Program-made: the position numbers and the translations under genes
The notes under the pieces: generated by a model
What the model was told of the DNA's origin: nothing
Seen by the model: only the letters and a program-made list of their open reading frames with translations
Databases searched by the model: none
Shown here: piece after piece, positions 51,474-60,111 of the stretch
How the letters are laid out: each line of letters starts with the position of its first letter
Numbering within the stretch: the first letter of the stretch is position 1
Assembly: GCA_910578935.1 (NCBI GenBank)
Contig: CAJTSM010000001.1
Coordinates: forward strand, 219,440-283,439
DNA length: 64,000 bases
Direction: 5' to 3'
Source of the DNA: an uncultured Oscillibacter sp.
GTDB lineage: Bacteria; Bacillota; Clostridia; Oscillospirales; Oscillospiraceae

Positions 51474-53657
51474 ATGGATTACCCAGGGGAATTTTTATTG
51501 GCCGGAGAAGGCGCTCCGATCATGGAGACTCACGAGCTGCACAGCGGTATGCGAAGCGTTCAGAATCTGGAGGCCATCATCAATGAAGGACTTCGTGTCG
51601 CCCTGCTGGAGGAAACCCCGGATCAATCGCTTGGGGTGCTGCTGAAGTACCTGGGAAAGGCCCTGAACGGAGAGCGGACCTATATCTTTGAGCAGAACGA
51701 GTCCGGCGGCGACGACAACACCTATGAGTGGGTGGCAGATGGGGTAGAGCCGGAACAGGAGAACCTTCAAAATGTCCCCCCGGAGGTGTGCGCCAGCTGG
51801 TATCGGAATTTCAGCGTCGGCGGGCATATTGTCATTAAAAATGTGGAGGATATTCGGGAGTCAGAGCCGCTTCAGTACGAGAACCTGAAGCGGCAGGGCA
51901 TCCGGTCCCTTGTGGTGGTGCCCCTGTACGACAAGAAACGGATCATCGGCTTTTACGGCGTGGACAATCCCCCTGTGAAGTCACTGGAATATGCGTCGAA
52001 TATGCTCCAGACGGCGGCGTATTTTATCGTGTCCTCCCTGAAGCGGCGCAATCTGTTCCGGGAGCTTCAAAAACGGAGCTATCTGGAGGGGCGGCAGAGC
52101 CTGGAGGATATTCTGGAGGGAGCCAGGACCGGCATCTGGACCATTGAGCTGGAGGAAGACTGCCGGCCCAGGATGTATGCGGACCGGACCATGCGGATTC
52201 TCCTGGGCGTGCCGGATAACATGGATCCGGAAGAGTGCTATCAACACTGGTTTGAGCGCATTGAACCCGACTATGTGGAGATGGTTCAGGAGGCGGTACA
52301 GGAAATATTGAGGACCGGACGAGCCGAGGTGATTTACCCTTGGAGCCATCCAGAACTTGGAAAAATATATGTCCGCTGCGGCGGCGTGCCGGACAGGACA
52401 TTCGAAAAGCCGGGCGCCTGCCTGAACGGATACCACCAGGACATTACAGAAACCATGGTGACGAGGAAAAAACAGGAACAGTCCATCATGGAGCTTCTGG
52501 AACGTGTGAGACAAGCCAACTCGGCAAAAAGTGAATTCCTCTCCCATATGTCTCACGATCTCCGCACGCCCATCAACGGGATCCTGGGGATGCTGGCCAT
52601 CCTGGAAAACAGTCAGGACGACCCCGAGCGGCAAAAGGATTGCCGGAAAAAAATCCGTGTATCGGCAGAGCATCTGCTGTCTTTGGTAAATGACGTTCTT
52701 CAGGTAAGCAGACTGGAGAGCGGGCGGCCGGCGGCGGTGGAAGAACCCTTCGACCTTTGTGCCGTACTGGAGGACTGCATCACGGTTTTGTCCCCCCTGG
52801 CGGAGGAGCGGACTGTCCGGCTGGAACTGGAGACGTCTGGGCTGCGGCACAACAGGGCGATTGGAAATCCGCTTTACTTAAAGCAAATCCTGATGAGCGT
52901 CATTGACAACGCCCTCAAATACAACCGGTCCCATGGCTCCGTATTTGTCCGGGCGGAGGAAACCGCCTTCCGTGAGGGGGTCGCAAGCTGCCGCTTTGTG
53001 GTTGAAGATACCGGGATCGGCATCGGGGAGGATTTTAAGAAACACATTTTCGAACCCTTCACCCAAGAGCATCAGGACGCAAGGACCAATTATAACGGCG
53101 TTGGGCTTGGCATGTCCATCGTAAAAAAACTGGTGGATCAGATGCGTGGAACGGTCACGGTGGACAGCCGGCTGGGCAGGGGGAGCGTAGTTCAAATTAC
53201 TCTGCCCATCCGGGTGGACAAAACGTGGAGCGGCCAGCCCACGGCTGAAGAGCCGGAGGTACCGGGCGACGTCGCCGGGATGCGGGTACTTCTGGTGGAG
53301 GACAACAAGATCAACTGTGAAATTGTAGAGTATATTCTCAAGGACGCGGGGGCCGAGGTTGTCACCGCAAATGACGGGAAAGCCGCTGTGGACGCGTTTG
53401 AAGCATCCGCCCCAGGGACGTTTGACTGTATTTTGATGGATTTGTTGATGCCGGTTATGAGCGGATATGAGGCAGCCCGGGTCATCCGCGGCCTGGCGCG
53501 GCCGGATGCCGGGACCGTCCCCATCATCGCACTGTCGGCCAACGCTTTTGAAGAGGACATAGCCCTGGCAAAGGACGCGGGGATGAACGAGCACCTGGCA
53601 AAGCCGGTGGACATCCGCAGAATGTTCCAGGTTATGAACAGGCTGAAAGGCCGTTAG
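51474..53657 (+). CDS. Cytoplasmic hybrid histidine kinase (GAF-PAS-HisKA-HATPase-REC)
   Basis: 727 residues without membrane segments. Order: GAF-like domain (about 25-190), PAS domain (about 205-325, ending GYHQDITETMV), HisKA with the phosphorylated His in EFLSHMSHDLRTPINGILGM, HATPase (MSVIDNALKYNRSHG, VEDTGIGIGEDF, NGVGLGMSIV) and a receiver domain (VLLVEDNKINCEIVEYIL, phospho-acceptor Asp in CILMDLLMPVMSGYEA, LAKPVD Lys). The start follows GCGGAGG. It forms an operon with a second hybrid kinase starting 13 bases after its stop. No output response regulator is next to them; the signal is unknown. Confidence 0.92.
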   Translation: MDYPGEFLLAGEGAPIMETHELHSGMRSVQNLEAIINEGLRVALLEETPDQSLGVLLKYLGKALNGERTYIFEQNESGGDDNTYEWVADGVEPEQENLQNVPPEVCASWYRNFSVGGHIVIKNVEDIRESEPLQYENLKRQGIRSLVVVPLYDKKRIIGFYGVDNPPVKSLEYASNMLQTAAYFIVSSLKRRNLFRELQKRSYLEGRQSLEDILEGARTGIWTIELEEDCRPRMYADRTMRILLGVPDNMDPEECYQHWFERIEPDYVEMVQEAVQEILRTGRAEVIYPWSHPELGKIYVRCGGVPDRTFEKPGACLNGYHQDITETMVTRKKQEQSIMELLERVRQANSAKSEFLSHMSHDLRTPINGILGMLAILENSQDDPERQKDCRKKIRVSAEHLLSLVNDVLQVSRLESGRPAAVEEPFDLCAVLEDCITVLSPLAEERTVRLELETSGLRHNRAIGNPLYLKQILMSVIDNALKYNRSHGSVFVRAEETAFREGVASCRFVVEDTGIGIGEDFKKHIFEPFTQEHQDARTNYNGVGLGMSIVKKLVDQMRGTVTVDSRLGRGSVVQITLPIRVDKTWSGQPTAEEPEVPGDVAGMRVLLVEDNKINCEIVEYILKDAGAEVVTANDGKAAVDAFEASAPGTFDCILMDLLMPVMSGYEAARVIRGLARPDAGTVPIIALSANAFEEDIALAKDAGMNEHLAKPVDIRRMFQVMNRLKGR

Positions 53658-53670
53658 GGGCGGAGAGCGC

Positions 53671-55914
53671 ATGACCGCCGGGAGCCGGGCGGATTGGACG
53701 CTTGAGAACTGTGGAGATGGAAAAAGTATGAAAAACAAGAGTTTGCCGCGGTCTTTGCGAAGCAGCATCGCGGTGACAATTTGTCTCACGATTTTGGTGT
53801 TTTCGTTCCTTGGACTCTCCATTCACAATATGAGCGAAAACACGATTGAGGAGATTGGCACCGCCTATATGGCGGGAATGAACGAGCAGGTGTCGCTGCA
53901 CTTTGAAACGATCATTGAGCTCCGCCTGACCATGGCGGAGTCCATCGCGCGCATTGCGGCAGGGGACGGGGTGTCCGGTTACGGAACAAGGGAGGAGATC
54001 GAATACGGTGCGCGGGCAAGGCATTTTCTGTGCGCCGCTTTGTATTCGCCCGACGGCAGAATTGAGATGATTTTCGGGGACCCCGTGGAGCTCAACCACC
54101 CGGAGCCCTTTTTGGACAGCTTGCGAAACGGGGAGCGCAAAGCGGCCTCCGCCGCCAGCGGCAATGGTGACGGCGTGATTTTATTCGGCGTTCCCTGCGA
54201 ATATCCCATGTCCGACGGCAGCGGCAGCCTTGCCATTGTGGTGGGACTTTCCACCAAATATATGGGTGAGGTTTTGTTCCTGGATTCGGACAAGTCGCTG
54301 AGCTATTCCTTTGTAATCCGGAAAGACGGAAGCTACGTCGTCGGGAACGAAGGAGATACCCACGAAAACTATTTTGACCGGCTTAGCGATATTTTTGACG
54401 GGCAGGACGCGGACGCCTGCATTGAACAGCTGAAGGCCGCCATGTACGCCGGTGAAGATTATTCCGCTATTGTGCAAAACGGCGGATCGCGCCGCCATAT
54501 ATACTGCACCAATCTCCCCTACTGCGAGTGGTATCTGGTGACGGTTCTCCCCTTCGAAAGACTGGATCATGCTATCTCAGGCATGGAGAGCCGGTGGCTT
54601 ACCATCGTCTACGCCGCCTCCTTCGCAGTGATCACGATGCTCCTGTGCATATTCTTCCAGTACTTAAAGCTGTTCCGGGACCAGGTATCGGAACTGAAGC
54701 GCATGAACGCGGAGATGGACTCAGCCCGGAAAGCTGCGGAGCAGGCGCGGAAGGAGGCGGAACAGGCCAACTCGGCAAAGCAGGAATTCCTATCCAGCAT
54801 GAGCCATGATATCCGCACCCCCATGAACGCCATCATCGGCATGACCTCTCTGGCCCTGGACAATACGGACAACCCGGAGCAGGTACAGGATTACCTGGAA
54901 AAGATCGCGCTGTCCAGCAAGCACTTACTGGGGCTCATCAACGACGTACTGGATATCTCCAAGATCGAAAGCGGCAAATTGATGCTGAATGTGGAGCCGA
55001 TATCGCTGAAGGAGGCAATGGACAGCATCGTCAATATCATGCAGCCCCAGGTTGCGGCGAAGAACCAGCAGTTCAAGGCGGTTTCCCGGGAGATCCTCTC
55101 GGAAAACGTGTACTGCGACGGTGTGCGGCTGAATCAGGTGCTGATTAACCTGCTGGGGAACGCCGTTAAATTCACCCCGGAGAAGGGTTCTGTTCAGATG
55201 ACCGTGTATCAGGAGGAGCTGCCGGGGAACGCCTCCCAGGTCCGCACCCACTTCCTGGTGAGCGACACGGGCATCGGCATGTCAAAGGAGTATCAGAAGG
55301 TCATATTCGAGTCCTTCAGCCGGGAGGACAACACCCGGGTCCGGAAGACGGAGGGGTCCGGCCTGGGCATGGCGATTACCAAGTGCATTGTGGACGCCAT
55401 GGGCGGAACGATCTCGGTCCGCAGCGAACAGGGCCGGGGCAGCGAGTTCCATGTGGTGCTCGATCTGGAACGGGCGGCGGCGCCTGCGGCGCCGGAGTCC
55501 GCGGAGGGCGCCGGGAGAGCGGGCGGCGTGGACCTGAAGGGAAGGCGCATTTTGCTGGCGGAGGACAACGAACTGAACTGGGAGGTGGCAAGGGAGCTGC
55601 TTTCTGTCCTTAAGCTGGAATTGGACTGGGCTGAAAACGGAGAGCTCTGCGTGGAGAAATTCAGGAGTTCCCCGGCCGGGTACTACGACGCGATTCTTAT
55701 GGATGTGCGGATGCCGGTCATGGACGGCTATGAGGCGACCGGGGCCATCCGGGGACTGGACCGGGCGGACGCAGATCTTCCCATCATCGCCATGACCGCC
55801 GACGCGTTCTCAGAGGATATTCAAAGGTGCCTGGCGTGCGGCATGAACGACCACCTGGCGAAACCGATTGACATTCAAGCGGTCACTTGTAAATTGAAGA
55901 AATATCTAAAATAA
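53671..55914 (+). CDS. Membrane hybrid histidine kinase (Cache-HisKA-HATPase-REC)
   Basis: 747 residues. A TM helix near the N-terminus (SSIAVTICLTILVFSFLGLS) and another at ~310-335 enclose an extracellular sensor, probably dCache. A coiled stretch (MDSARKAAEQARKEAEQANS) leads to HisKA (EFLSSMSHDIRTPMNAIIGM), HATPase (INLLGNAVKFTPEKG, VSDTGIGM, GSGLGMAIT) and REC (ILLAEDNELNWEVARELL, AILMDVRMPVMDGYEA, LAKPID). The start at 53671 has a close GGAG; an in-frame ATG at 53728 (MKNKSLPRSLR) is an alternative with longer spacing. It is coupled to the preceding kinase. Confidence 0.9.
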   Translation: MTAGSRADWTLENCGDGKSMKNKSLPRSLRSSIAVTICLTILVFSFLGLSIHNMSENTIEEIGTAYMAGMNEQVSLHFETIIELRLTMAESIARIAAGDGVSGYGTREEIEYGARARHFLCAALYSPDGRIEMIFGDPVELNHPEPFLDSLRNGERKAASAASGNGDGVILFGVPCEYPMSDGSGSLAIVVGLSTKYMGEVLFLDSDKSLSYSFVIRKDGSYVVGNEGDTHENYFDRLSDIFDGQDADACIEQLKAAMYAGEDYSAIVQNGGSRRHIYCTNLPYCEWYLVTVLPFERLDHAISGMESRWLTIVYAASFAVITMLLCIFFQYLKLFRDQVSELKRMNAEMDSARKAAEQARKEAEQANSAKQEFLSSMSHDIRTPMNAIIGMTSLALDNTDNPEQVQDYLEKIALSSKHLLGLINDVLDISKIESGKLMLNVEPISLKEAMDSIVNIMQPQVAAKNQQFKAVSREILSENVYCDGVRLNQVLINLLGNAVKFTPEKGSVQMTVYQEELPGNASQVRTHFLVSDTGIGMSKEYQKVIFESFSREDNTRVRKTEGSGLGMAITKCIVDAMGGTISVRSEQGRGSEFHVVLDLERAAAPAAPESAEGAGRAGGVDLKGRRILLAEDNELNWEVARELLSVLKLELDWAENGELCVEKFRSSPAGYYDAILMDVRMPVMDGYEATGAIRGLDRADADLPIIAMTADAFSEDIQRCLACGMNDHLAKPIDIQAVTCKLKKYLK

Positions 55915-55989
55915 GAGATGTCAGGCGGACAATAAAAAGCGCAGGATACGAAAAACCATGAATTGCATATCGGAATGATAGAAGCTCAT

Positions 55990-56570
55990 GCTGTGAACGC
56001 CCATCAGCGCCATCTTCGCTCTGGCTGAGCTTATAATTGGAAAAATGGCAAAAAATTTTCCGTGTATCTTCCGCCAGACCGTTCATCATCTGCACCGTCC
56101 GCTCTACCGTTCGGAGAGATACGCCCAGCTTGCCAGCAGTATCTTGGGCAAACGATCTCAACGCCGCCGGCATTTTGCCACTGACGTTGTTTCCAATCGC
56201 CCGGTTCATCCCCGCTGTCAGAACCTGACCAACTTTCGTCTCCGGGTGAAGGGATTCGTAAATATTCTTCCGGCACTCCAGCAGTTCTCCGTACTTGGTC
56301 AAAGACAGTTCGGCGCGCACAACATTTTCGTCAATTTCGGCCAGCCCCGTTTGCTAGGCGTAAAGGGTACAGACGTTACACTTGATCTCCGTCCACCCCA
56401 ACAATTTTGCCGCTTCCAGACGGTGCAGACCAGCGATGAGGGGATGTTCCTGGTCAATGGTAATGGGGCTGAGCAGACCAACCCCGGAAATGCTCCGAGC
56501 CAATTCGTTGATCCCATCCAAATTGACCGGACTCCGCCCAGGATTTGCTCTGATTTCACTGATTGCACTC
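55990..56570 (-). pseudogene. ParB/Spo0J-type partition protein, degenerate
   Basis: Frames joined: INELARSISGVGLLSPI, HRLEAAKLLGWTEIKC, an in-frame TAG after CTLYA, then AEIDENVVRAELSLTKYGEL, CRKNIYESLHPETK, ALRSFAQDTAGKLGVSLRTV and VQMMNGLAEDTRKI. These match transposon/plasmid ParB proteins (LVRAELTVLERAE, RRKEIYEALHPET). The C-terminus then drifts into a wrong frame. Confidence 0.8.
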
Positions 56571-56603
56571 TTTATAATTCAGTCCTCCTCATCTCCGTTT
56601 TTG

Positions 56604-56798
56604 CTATAAAAAGTCATAGCCAAGAGCGTCGGCCAGCTCCACAGCCTCCTTGTAGCGCAGGGATTCCCGGTGCAGCTTGTCGGAGAGGTTGGGGACGTTG
56701 GGACTCCAACCCTACTGCTCGGCCAGCTTTTCCACCAGCTCGCTCATGGTGAAGCCCTCCCGGACAATATAGGCTTTGATCTCATTCCTGATATTCAT
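56604..56798 (-). pseudogene. Small HTH-type protein with internal stop
   Basis: MNIRNEIKAYIVREGFTMSE, LVEKLAEQ, a TAG at codon 29, then GWSPNVPNLSDKLHRESLRY and KEAVELADALGYDFL. A compact helix-turn-helix protein of clostridial mobile elements, encoded just upstream of the parB remnant, with ribosome binding site AAAGGAGG intact. Confidence 0.75.
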
Positions 56799-56852
56799 AA
56801 AAATCGTCCTCCTTTTCATAATTGTGTTTGCCATCCGGCGTAGAAATAGGAG

Positions 56853-56905
56853 ACGCTCCTATCAGCCTGGGCAAGTTGTTCACAATGCCCAGGTCATAGG
56901 AGCGT
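56853..56905. repeat. 18-bp interrupted hairpin
   Basis: ACGCTCCTAT pairs with ATAGGAGCGT and CCTGGGCA with TGCCCAGG around a 12-base loop. It may be a terminator or an element end; a T run is lacking. Confidence 0.5.
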
Positions 56906-57178
56906 ACACCGAATTTCGGTATTCAGCGCAATGTCTTCTGAAACCGTGAAAAACCGGCAGGGGGCAACATACCATGTTCGTTGGCCGGTGCTGCGTGTTT
57001 CCATGAAGAAGAATCAGCCGCGTGCTGTTTCGTTCCTTGGTTTCACATAGTTTGAAATTCAAAGAGCAAAAAGGGGCCTGCCCTATAATGAGGTTCCGTA
57101 ACGATGGTTTCATGGAATGTAGTAGAGACAGTCGATACGGCGTATTGCAGAAAATCTGAACAAACGGAGGGATCTGCA

Positions 57179-57544
57179 ATGAAGTCATTATTTGAGGAAC
57201 TGGGCGGCGCCTATCATCAGGAAGGTAATTATTTCCTGCCCGATTTGTCTCTGCCTGAAACCGCTCCTGTTGGTATCTGGGGGCAGCGGCGGAGACACTA
57301 CCTGAAAACACAGCGTGAGCCACTCTACAATGCCCTGCTTCTCAGCGGAAAGTTGGATAAACATCTGACTGAGGTTGACATCCAGGCAGAAGCTATATTT
57401 TTTCAGTTGGTAGAACAATTGGCAAAACAAGAGGGTGTCACCGAACAGCTTAAAGCAGAAAATCAGATGGAATGGGTCAGACGGATGAACAGTATCCGAA
57501 GTAGATTAGAAGAGATTGTTTACAGCGAACTAATCAATATATGA
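57179..57544 (+). CDS. TnpV transposon-encoded protein
   Basis: 121 residues, starting MKSLFEELGGAYHQEGNYFL and ending QMEWVRRMNSIRSRLEEIVY, the hallmark sequences of TnpV, a small protein of clostridial transposons (Tn4451 relatives) with no known function. The ATG at 57179 follows ACGGAGG; a longer open frame from 57104 has no binding site. It is followed directly by a perfect terminator hairpin. Confidence 0.9.
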   Translation: MKSLFEELGGAYHQEGNYFLPDLSLPETAPVGIWGQRRRHYLKTQREPLYNALLLSGKLDKHLTEVDIQAEAIFFQLVEQLAKQEGVTEQLKAENQMEWVRRMNSIRSRLEEIVYSELINI

Positions 57545-57546
57545 AA

Positions 57547-57597
57547 AGCATTAAAAACTGGGGGATATGGCGACCATATCCCCCAGTTTTTAATGCT
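57547..57597. terminator. 24-bp perfect terminator hairpin after tnpV
   Basis: Two 24-base perfect arms (57547-57570, 57574-57597) around loop CGA, starting right after the tnpV stop. It is usable in both directions and also faces the end of the small minus-strand gene at 57606. Confidence 0.85.
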
Positions 57598-57605
57598 ATC
57601 TTGAC

Positions 57606-57731
57606 TTAGTGCTGTTTTGCTTTGTGGTCGGCAAGAACTTTACCGGCTTTGCTTTTCGTATTCTTGGAAGTAGTCTTAGACGCGAGTTGACGGCCCGCTT
57701 TTCCAACTTTTCCACCATGGTGAACTGCCAT
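57606..57731 (-). CDS. 41-residue basic miniprotein
   Basis: MAVHHGGKVGKAGRQLASKT, then TSKNTKSKAGKVLADHKAKQ H. Very Lys/Ala/Gly-rich (histone-like composition), no acidic patch. AAAGGAGA with seven-base spacing precedes the ATG. Similar tiny proteins occur in clostridial mobile elements. It may bind nucleic acid; not known. Confidence 0.65.
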   Translation of the reverse strand: MAVHHGGKVGKAGRQLASKTTSKNTKSKAGKVLADHKAKQH

Positions 57732-57797
57732 ATGCGGTCTCCTTTCTTAGTTTTTAATAGGGGACGAAACCGCCAACATCCCCTAAAGTAGTCTCAT

Positions 57798-57950
57798 TTA
57801 CTGCTTGTCGGCATGAACGGCAATGGGAAACGCTTTAAGCCCACGGGATTTAGCGTAAAGGCGCGTTCCATCGCGGAGTGTAATATACGGCCGAAAAATG
57901 TATGCCACAGAAGAATTGTTCGGCGCAGAATTGTTCTTATCGTTCTTCAC
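57798..57950 (-). CDS. 50-residue small protein
   Basis: GTG start at 57950 with AGGAGG seven bases ahead. The product reads MKNDKNNSAPNNSSVAYIFR, then PYITLRDGTRLYAKSRGLKA and ends AVHADKQ. An N-terminal polar stretch is followed by a beta-like segment. Together with the 41-residue gene downstream it probably forms a small operon of the element. No family known to me. Confidence 0.6.
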   Translation of the reverse strand: MKNDKNNSAPNNSSVAYIFRPYITLRDGTRLYAKSRGLKAFPIAVHADKQ

Positions 57951-58040
57951 ATCTCGTCCTCCTTTCAAGAATTTTTCAGAGATACGAAAAAGATTTATTG
58001 CGAACGTATCGCTGAAACCCCTTGAAAAAAGTGGAGACGA

Positions 58041-58077
58041 CCATATACTTAGAGGTTGTTAGGAGTAAAGTATATGG
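58041..58077. repeat. 10-bp perfect inverted repeat
   Basis: CCATATACTT and AAGTATATGG, separated by 17 bases, between the small-protein genes and the terminator-like hairpin at 58110-58144 (TGACTGAG/CTCAGTCA then GGGCCTTTT). It could be part of a promoter/operator. Confidence 0.4.
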
Positions 58078-58109
58078 GCGGTTTAGCCGTCTGAACTTTT
58101 CTCAACAGG

Positions 58110-58144
58110 GCCTTGACTGAGCGGTAACTCAGTCAGGGCCTTTT
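58110..58144 (+). terminator. Terminator-like hairpin
   Basis: TTGACTGAG with CTCAGTCA plus GGCC pairs, ending in TTTTATA. It lies just beyond the stop of the minus-strand gene at 58179. Confidence 0.6.
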
Positions 58145-58178
58145 ATATGTCATCCGGCAGTTTGCCGGTAGACACCAG

Positions 58179-58562
58179 TTAAGTGAGTATCGTAGCTTTA
58201 GAGAGATCAAATACAATGGCCCGCTCCTCCCGGATCAGAATCCCATCGGCACGATAGCCATTTTCTTTTAAGTTCCAACCCATGATGCGTTCTAAAGTGT
58301 TTAACAAGTCGCGTGCATTCCATCTCACAGACAGTATACCAGATGCCTTTGAACGATAGAACACTGTTGCGTTCTTCTCGTCCGCTTCACACGCCTGAAC
58401 TGCAACTTGCTTTGTGTCGGCATTGATTAAAAATTTTGCGTATTCTGGTTCGCCAAGTTTGAGGGTAACCGATTTGTTGAACGTGATGCCGTTTTGCGTG
58501 AACGAAGCATATGGGACGCCTTCCGAGAAATCAAAAGCTGAGAAGCCCTCCAATATAGACAT
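58179..58562 (-). CDS. Conserved hypothetical protein of mobile elements
   Basis: 127 residues, predicted cytoplasmic. Sequence begins MSILEGFSAFDFSEGVPYAS, with FTQNGITFNKSVTLKLGEPE, SVRWNARDLLNTLERIMGW and EERAIVFDLSKATILT. Similar proteins occur in low-GC Firmicutes mobile elements. GGGAGGTG precedes the start codons GTG/ATG (the ATG at 58562 is preferred). Function unknown. Confidence 0.7.
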   Translation of the reverse strand: MSILEGFSAFDFSEGVPYASFTQNGITFNKSVTLKLGEPEYAKFLINADTKQVAVQACEADEKNATVFYRSKASGILSVRWNARDLLNTLERIMGWNLKENGYRADGILIREERAIVFDLSKATILT

Positions 58563-58691
58563 CACTTACACCTCCCTTGTCTTCCAATTATAACACAGCT
58601 CCCGTAGATGTGCAACATCTATTTTGCAAAATTCTTCTCAATATATGTGCTGCTTTCGTTTTTTTCTTGCCTCTCTTGCGTGCCGGCTTAC

Positions 58692-58930
58692 TCACGCCTT
58701 TTGCTTTCGCTGACGATCCGCCAGCTTCTGATAAATCCTCATTAACCCCGCCATGCAGCTCGTCTTGGTAGTAGCCGCCACATCGAACCCATACGCTTGC
58801 ATGACAAACCTGGTGTTCTGCTGGATGATCATATCTGCCATCGATTCTTTTATGCCTGTTATGTGTCTTATGGCGCATTTGGCAGTTTGCTTGGTCTGTA
58901 GCTGTCTTTTGGTTCCGTGCGGAAAACATA
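58692..58930 (-). pseudogene. Remnant of small mobile-element protein
   Basis: A frame without a start reads AKCAIRHITGIKESMADMII, QQNTRFVMQAYGFDVAATTK, TSCMAGLMRIYQKLADRQRK QKA and stops at 58692. The pattern resembles a small conserved protein of clostridial elements, but the N-terminal start is lost. A different open frame over the same bases has no such motifs. Confidence 0.45.
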
Positions 58931-58961
58931 GATTAACTGGAAATCAATAAGTAAGCCTTCA

Positions 58962-59804
58962 TTACTCTTCAATGATGGAACTCAGCAATTCGGGCCAGCG
59001 CGTAAATACTTCTTTTCCTACGATGACTTCATCGACAAGGCCGGAGTTCAGAATATCTATGATCCTACACAAATAAGATTTACCATCAATCCACCATGTT
59101 TTATAAGCATCCAGGAAAAATACATGAGTAATAGGTTTTCCTGAGCGATACGAAACATCCCTAAATTCATAGCCATCCAATTGTGTTTCATACACTCCAT
59201 CAGCGACACGACTTCCAAACGTTGTGGCATAGTAATACTCCTTAATTTCCCATACAATCCGAGGATTAATAATATTAGGAAAGGCACCATCAAAGCGTCT
59301 GGATGAGGCACCAATAATATGTTTTTCATCGTCAAAGACGTATACCAATCCTCTGGGATCATCATTGAATCCCAAAGACCCATCATAGATTGATGAACGC
59401 CGAATGGTATCTTCCGCCAAAATATTTATTATAGCAGTAAAAAAAGCGATCTGTTTCATTGCCCCCTTCTGCTTATTCATAGGAATTTTACACTGGAAAC
59501 AGTTTTCTTGATGCAGAGGATATAAGTTTTGAAATGCTTCTCTTGCTGTATTAGCATCCATTAAATTGTAACAGACGAAGTCATTAAGTAAAGCGGCACG
59601 TTTATCAAAATACGATTTTGCAGCTAAGATAGTATCATAATCTACGACTATCCCGTTTTGAGAAACAAGCCGATCGATTTCATCTATGGAATAAGTACGA
59701 ACTATACCTTGCCCTCTGATTGTATAACCAAGTGTTTCAGAAATGTACTTCACCATAGCCCAAAATGGTGGGGACATATGTCTAAATTCAGAAAAAGCTT
59801 GCAT
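58962..59804 (-). CDS. Type II restriction endonuclease (PD-(D/E)XK)
   Basis: 280 residues. The catalytic core appears as FDGAFPN...IVWEIKEYY: Asp172 then Glu186-x-Lys188, the PD-(D/E)XK spacing. The remainder has no motif I know. It is AT-rich, unlike the host genes, which indicates transfer. It starts four bases after the stop of the small regulator gene and AAGGAGG lies 11 bases before the ATG. The adenine methylase is encoded divergently. The recognition sequence cannot be predicted. A role as the cognate nuclease is inferred from order and motif. Confidence 0.75.
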   Translation of the reverse strand: MQAFSEFRHMSPPFWAMVKYISETLGYTIRGQGIVRTYSIDEIDRLVSQNGIVVDYDTILAAKSYFDKRAALLNDFVCYNLMDANTAREAFQNLYPLHQENCFQCKIPMNKQKGAMKQIAFFTAIINILAEDTIRRSSIYDGSLGFNDDPRGLVYVFDDEKHIIGASSRRFDGAFPNIINPRIVWEIKEYYYATTFGSRVADGVYETQLDGYEFRDVSYRSGKPITHVFFLDAYKTWWIDGKSYLCRIIDILNSGLVDEVIVGKEVFTRWPELLSSIIEE

Positions 59805-59807
59805 TAG

Positions 59808-60026
59808 TTACTCAACCTCCTTGAAAAATTCAGGCAATGTTTTGTTTAGAGATATAGCAATACGTTCAATATTTTCTAAAGACAGATTTCGTTTTCCCAA
59901 CTCAATATCACTGATATAAGTACGGTGCAAGCCGCAACGGTCAGCTAACTCTTCTTGAGAGATTCCTCGCTCAAGGCGTATTTTCCGAACAGCTTGGCCA
60001 TAGCGTGTTAAAATATCCATCTGCAC
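59808..60026 (-). CDS. Controller (C) protein, XRE-type HTH
   Basis: 72 residues of one HTH_3 domain: ILTRYGQAVRKIRLERGISQ, EELADRCGLHRTYISDIELG and RNLSLENIERIAISLNK, ending LPEFFKEVE. C proteins time nuclease expression after the methylase. The GTG at 60026 is eight bases after AGGAGG; GTG at 60035 and ATG at 60020 are alternatives. It is cotranscribed with the nuclease and faces C-boxes at 60068-60091. Confidence 0.88.
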   Translation of the reverse strand: MQMDILTRYGQAVRKIRLERGISQEELADRCGLHRTYISDIELGKRNLSLENIERIAISLNKTLPEFFKEVE

Positions 60027-60049
60027 ACTTGACACCTCCTATCAAAATC

Positions 60050-60091
60050 ATTATAATGGTTTTGCAGACTATCAGTCTACAGACTATAAGT
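60050..60091. promoter_or_regulatory. C-box operator and divergent promoter
   Basis: Two inverted repeats ACTATCAGT (60068-60076) and ACTATAAGT (60083-60091) are 15 bases centre to centre; the first extends to GACT-ATC-AGTC, the C-box pattern. On the minus strand TATAAT (60055-60050) serves the C-protein/nuclease genes with no good -35, as expected when activated by C. Confidence 0.8.
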
Positions 60092-60111
60092 TACGATGGT
60101 GGGGTAGTTAA

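Noticed and set aside
58588..58929. 113-codon minus-strand frame
   Set aside because: An adjacent frame over the same bases carries the conserved remnant; this one does not.
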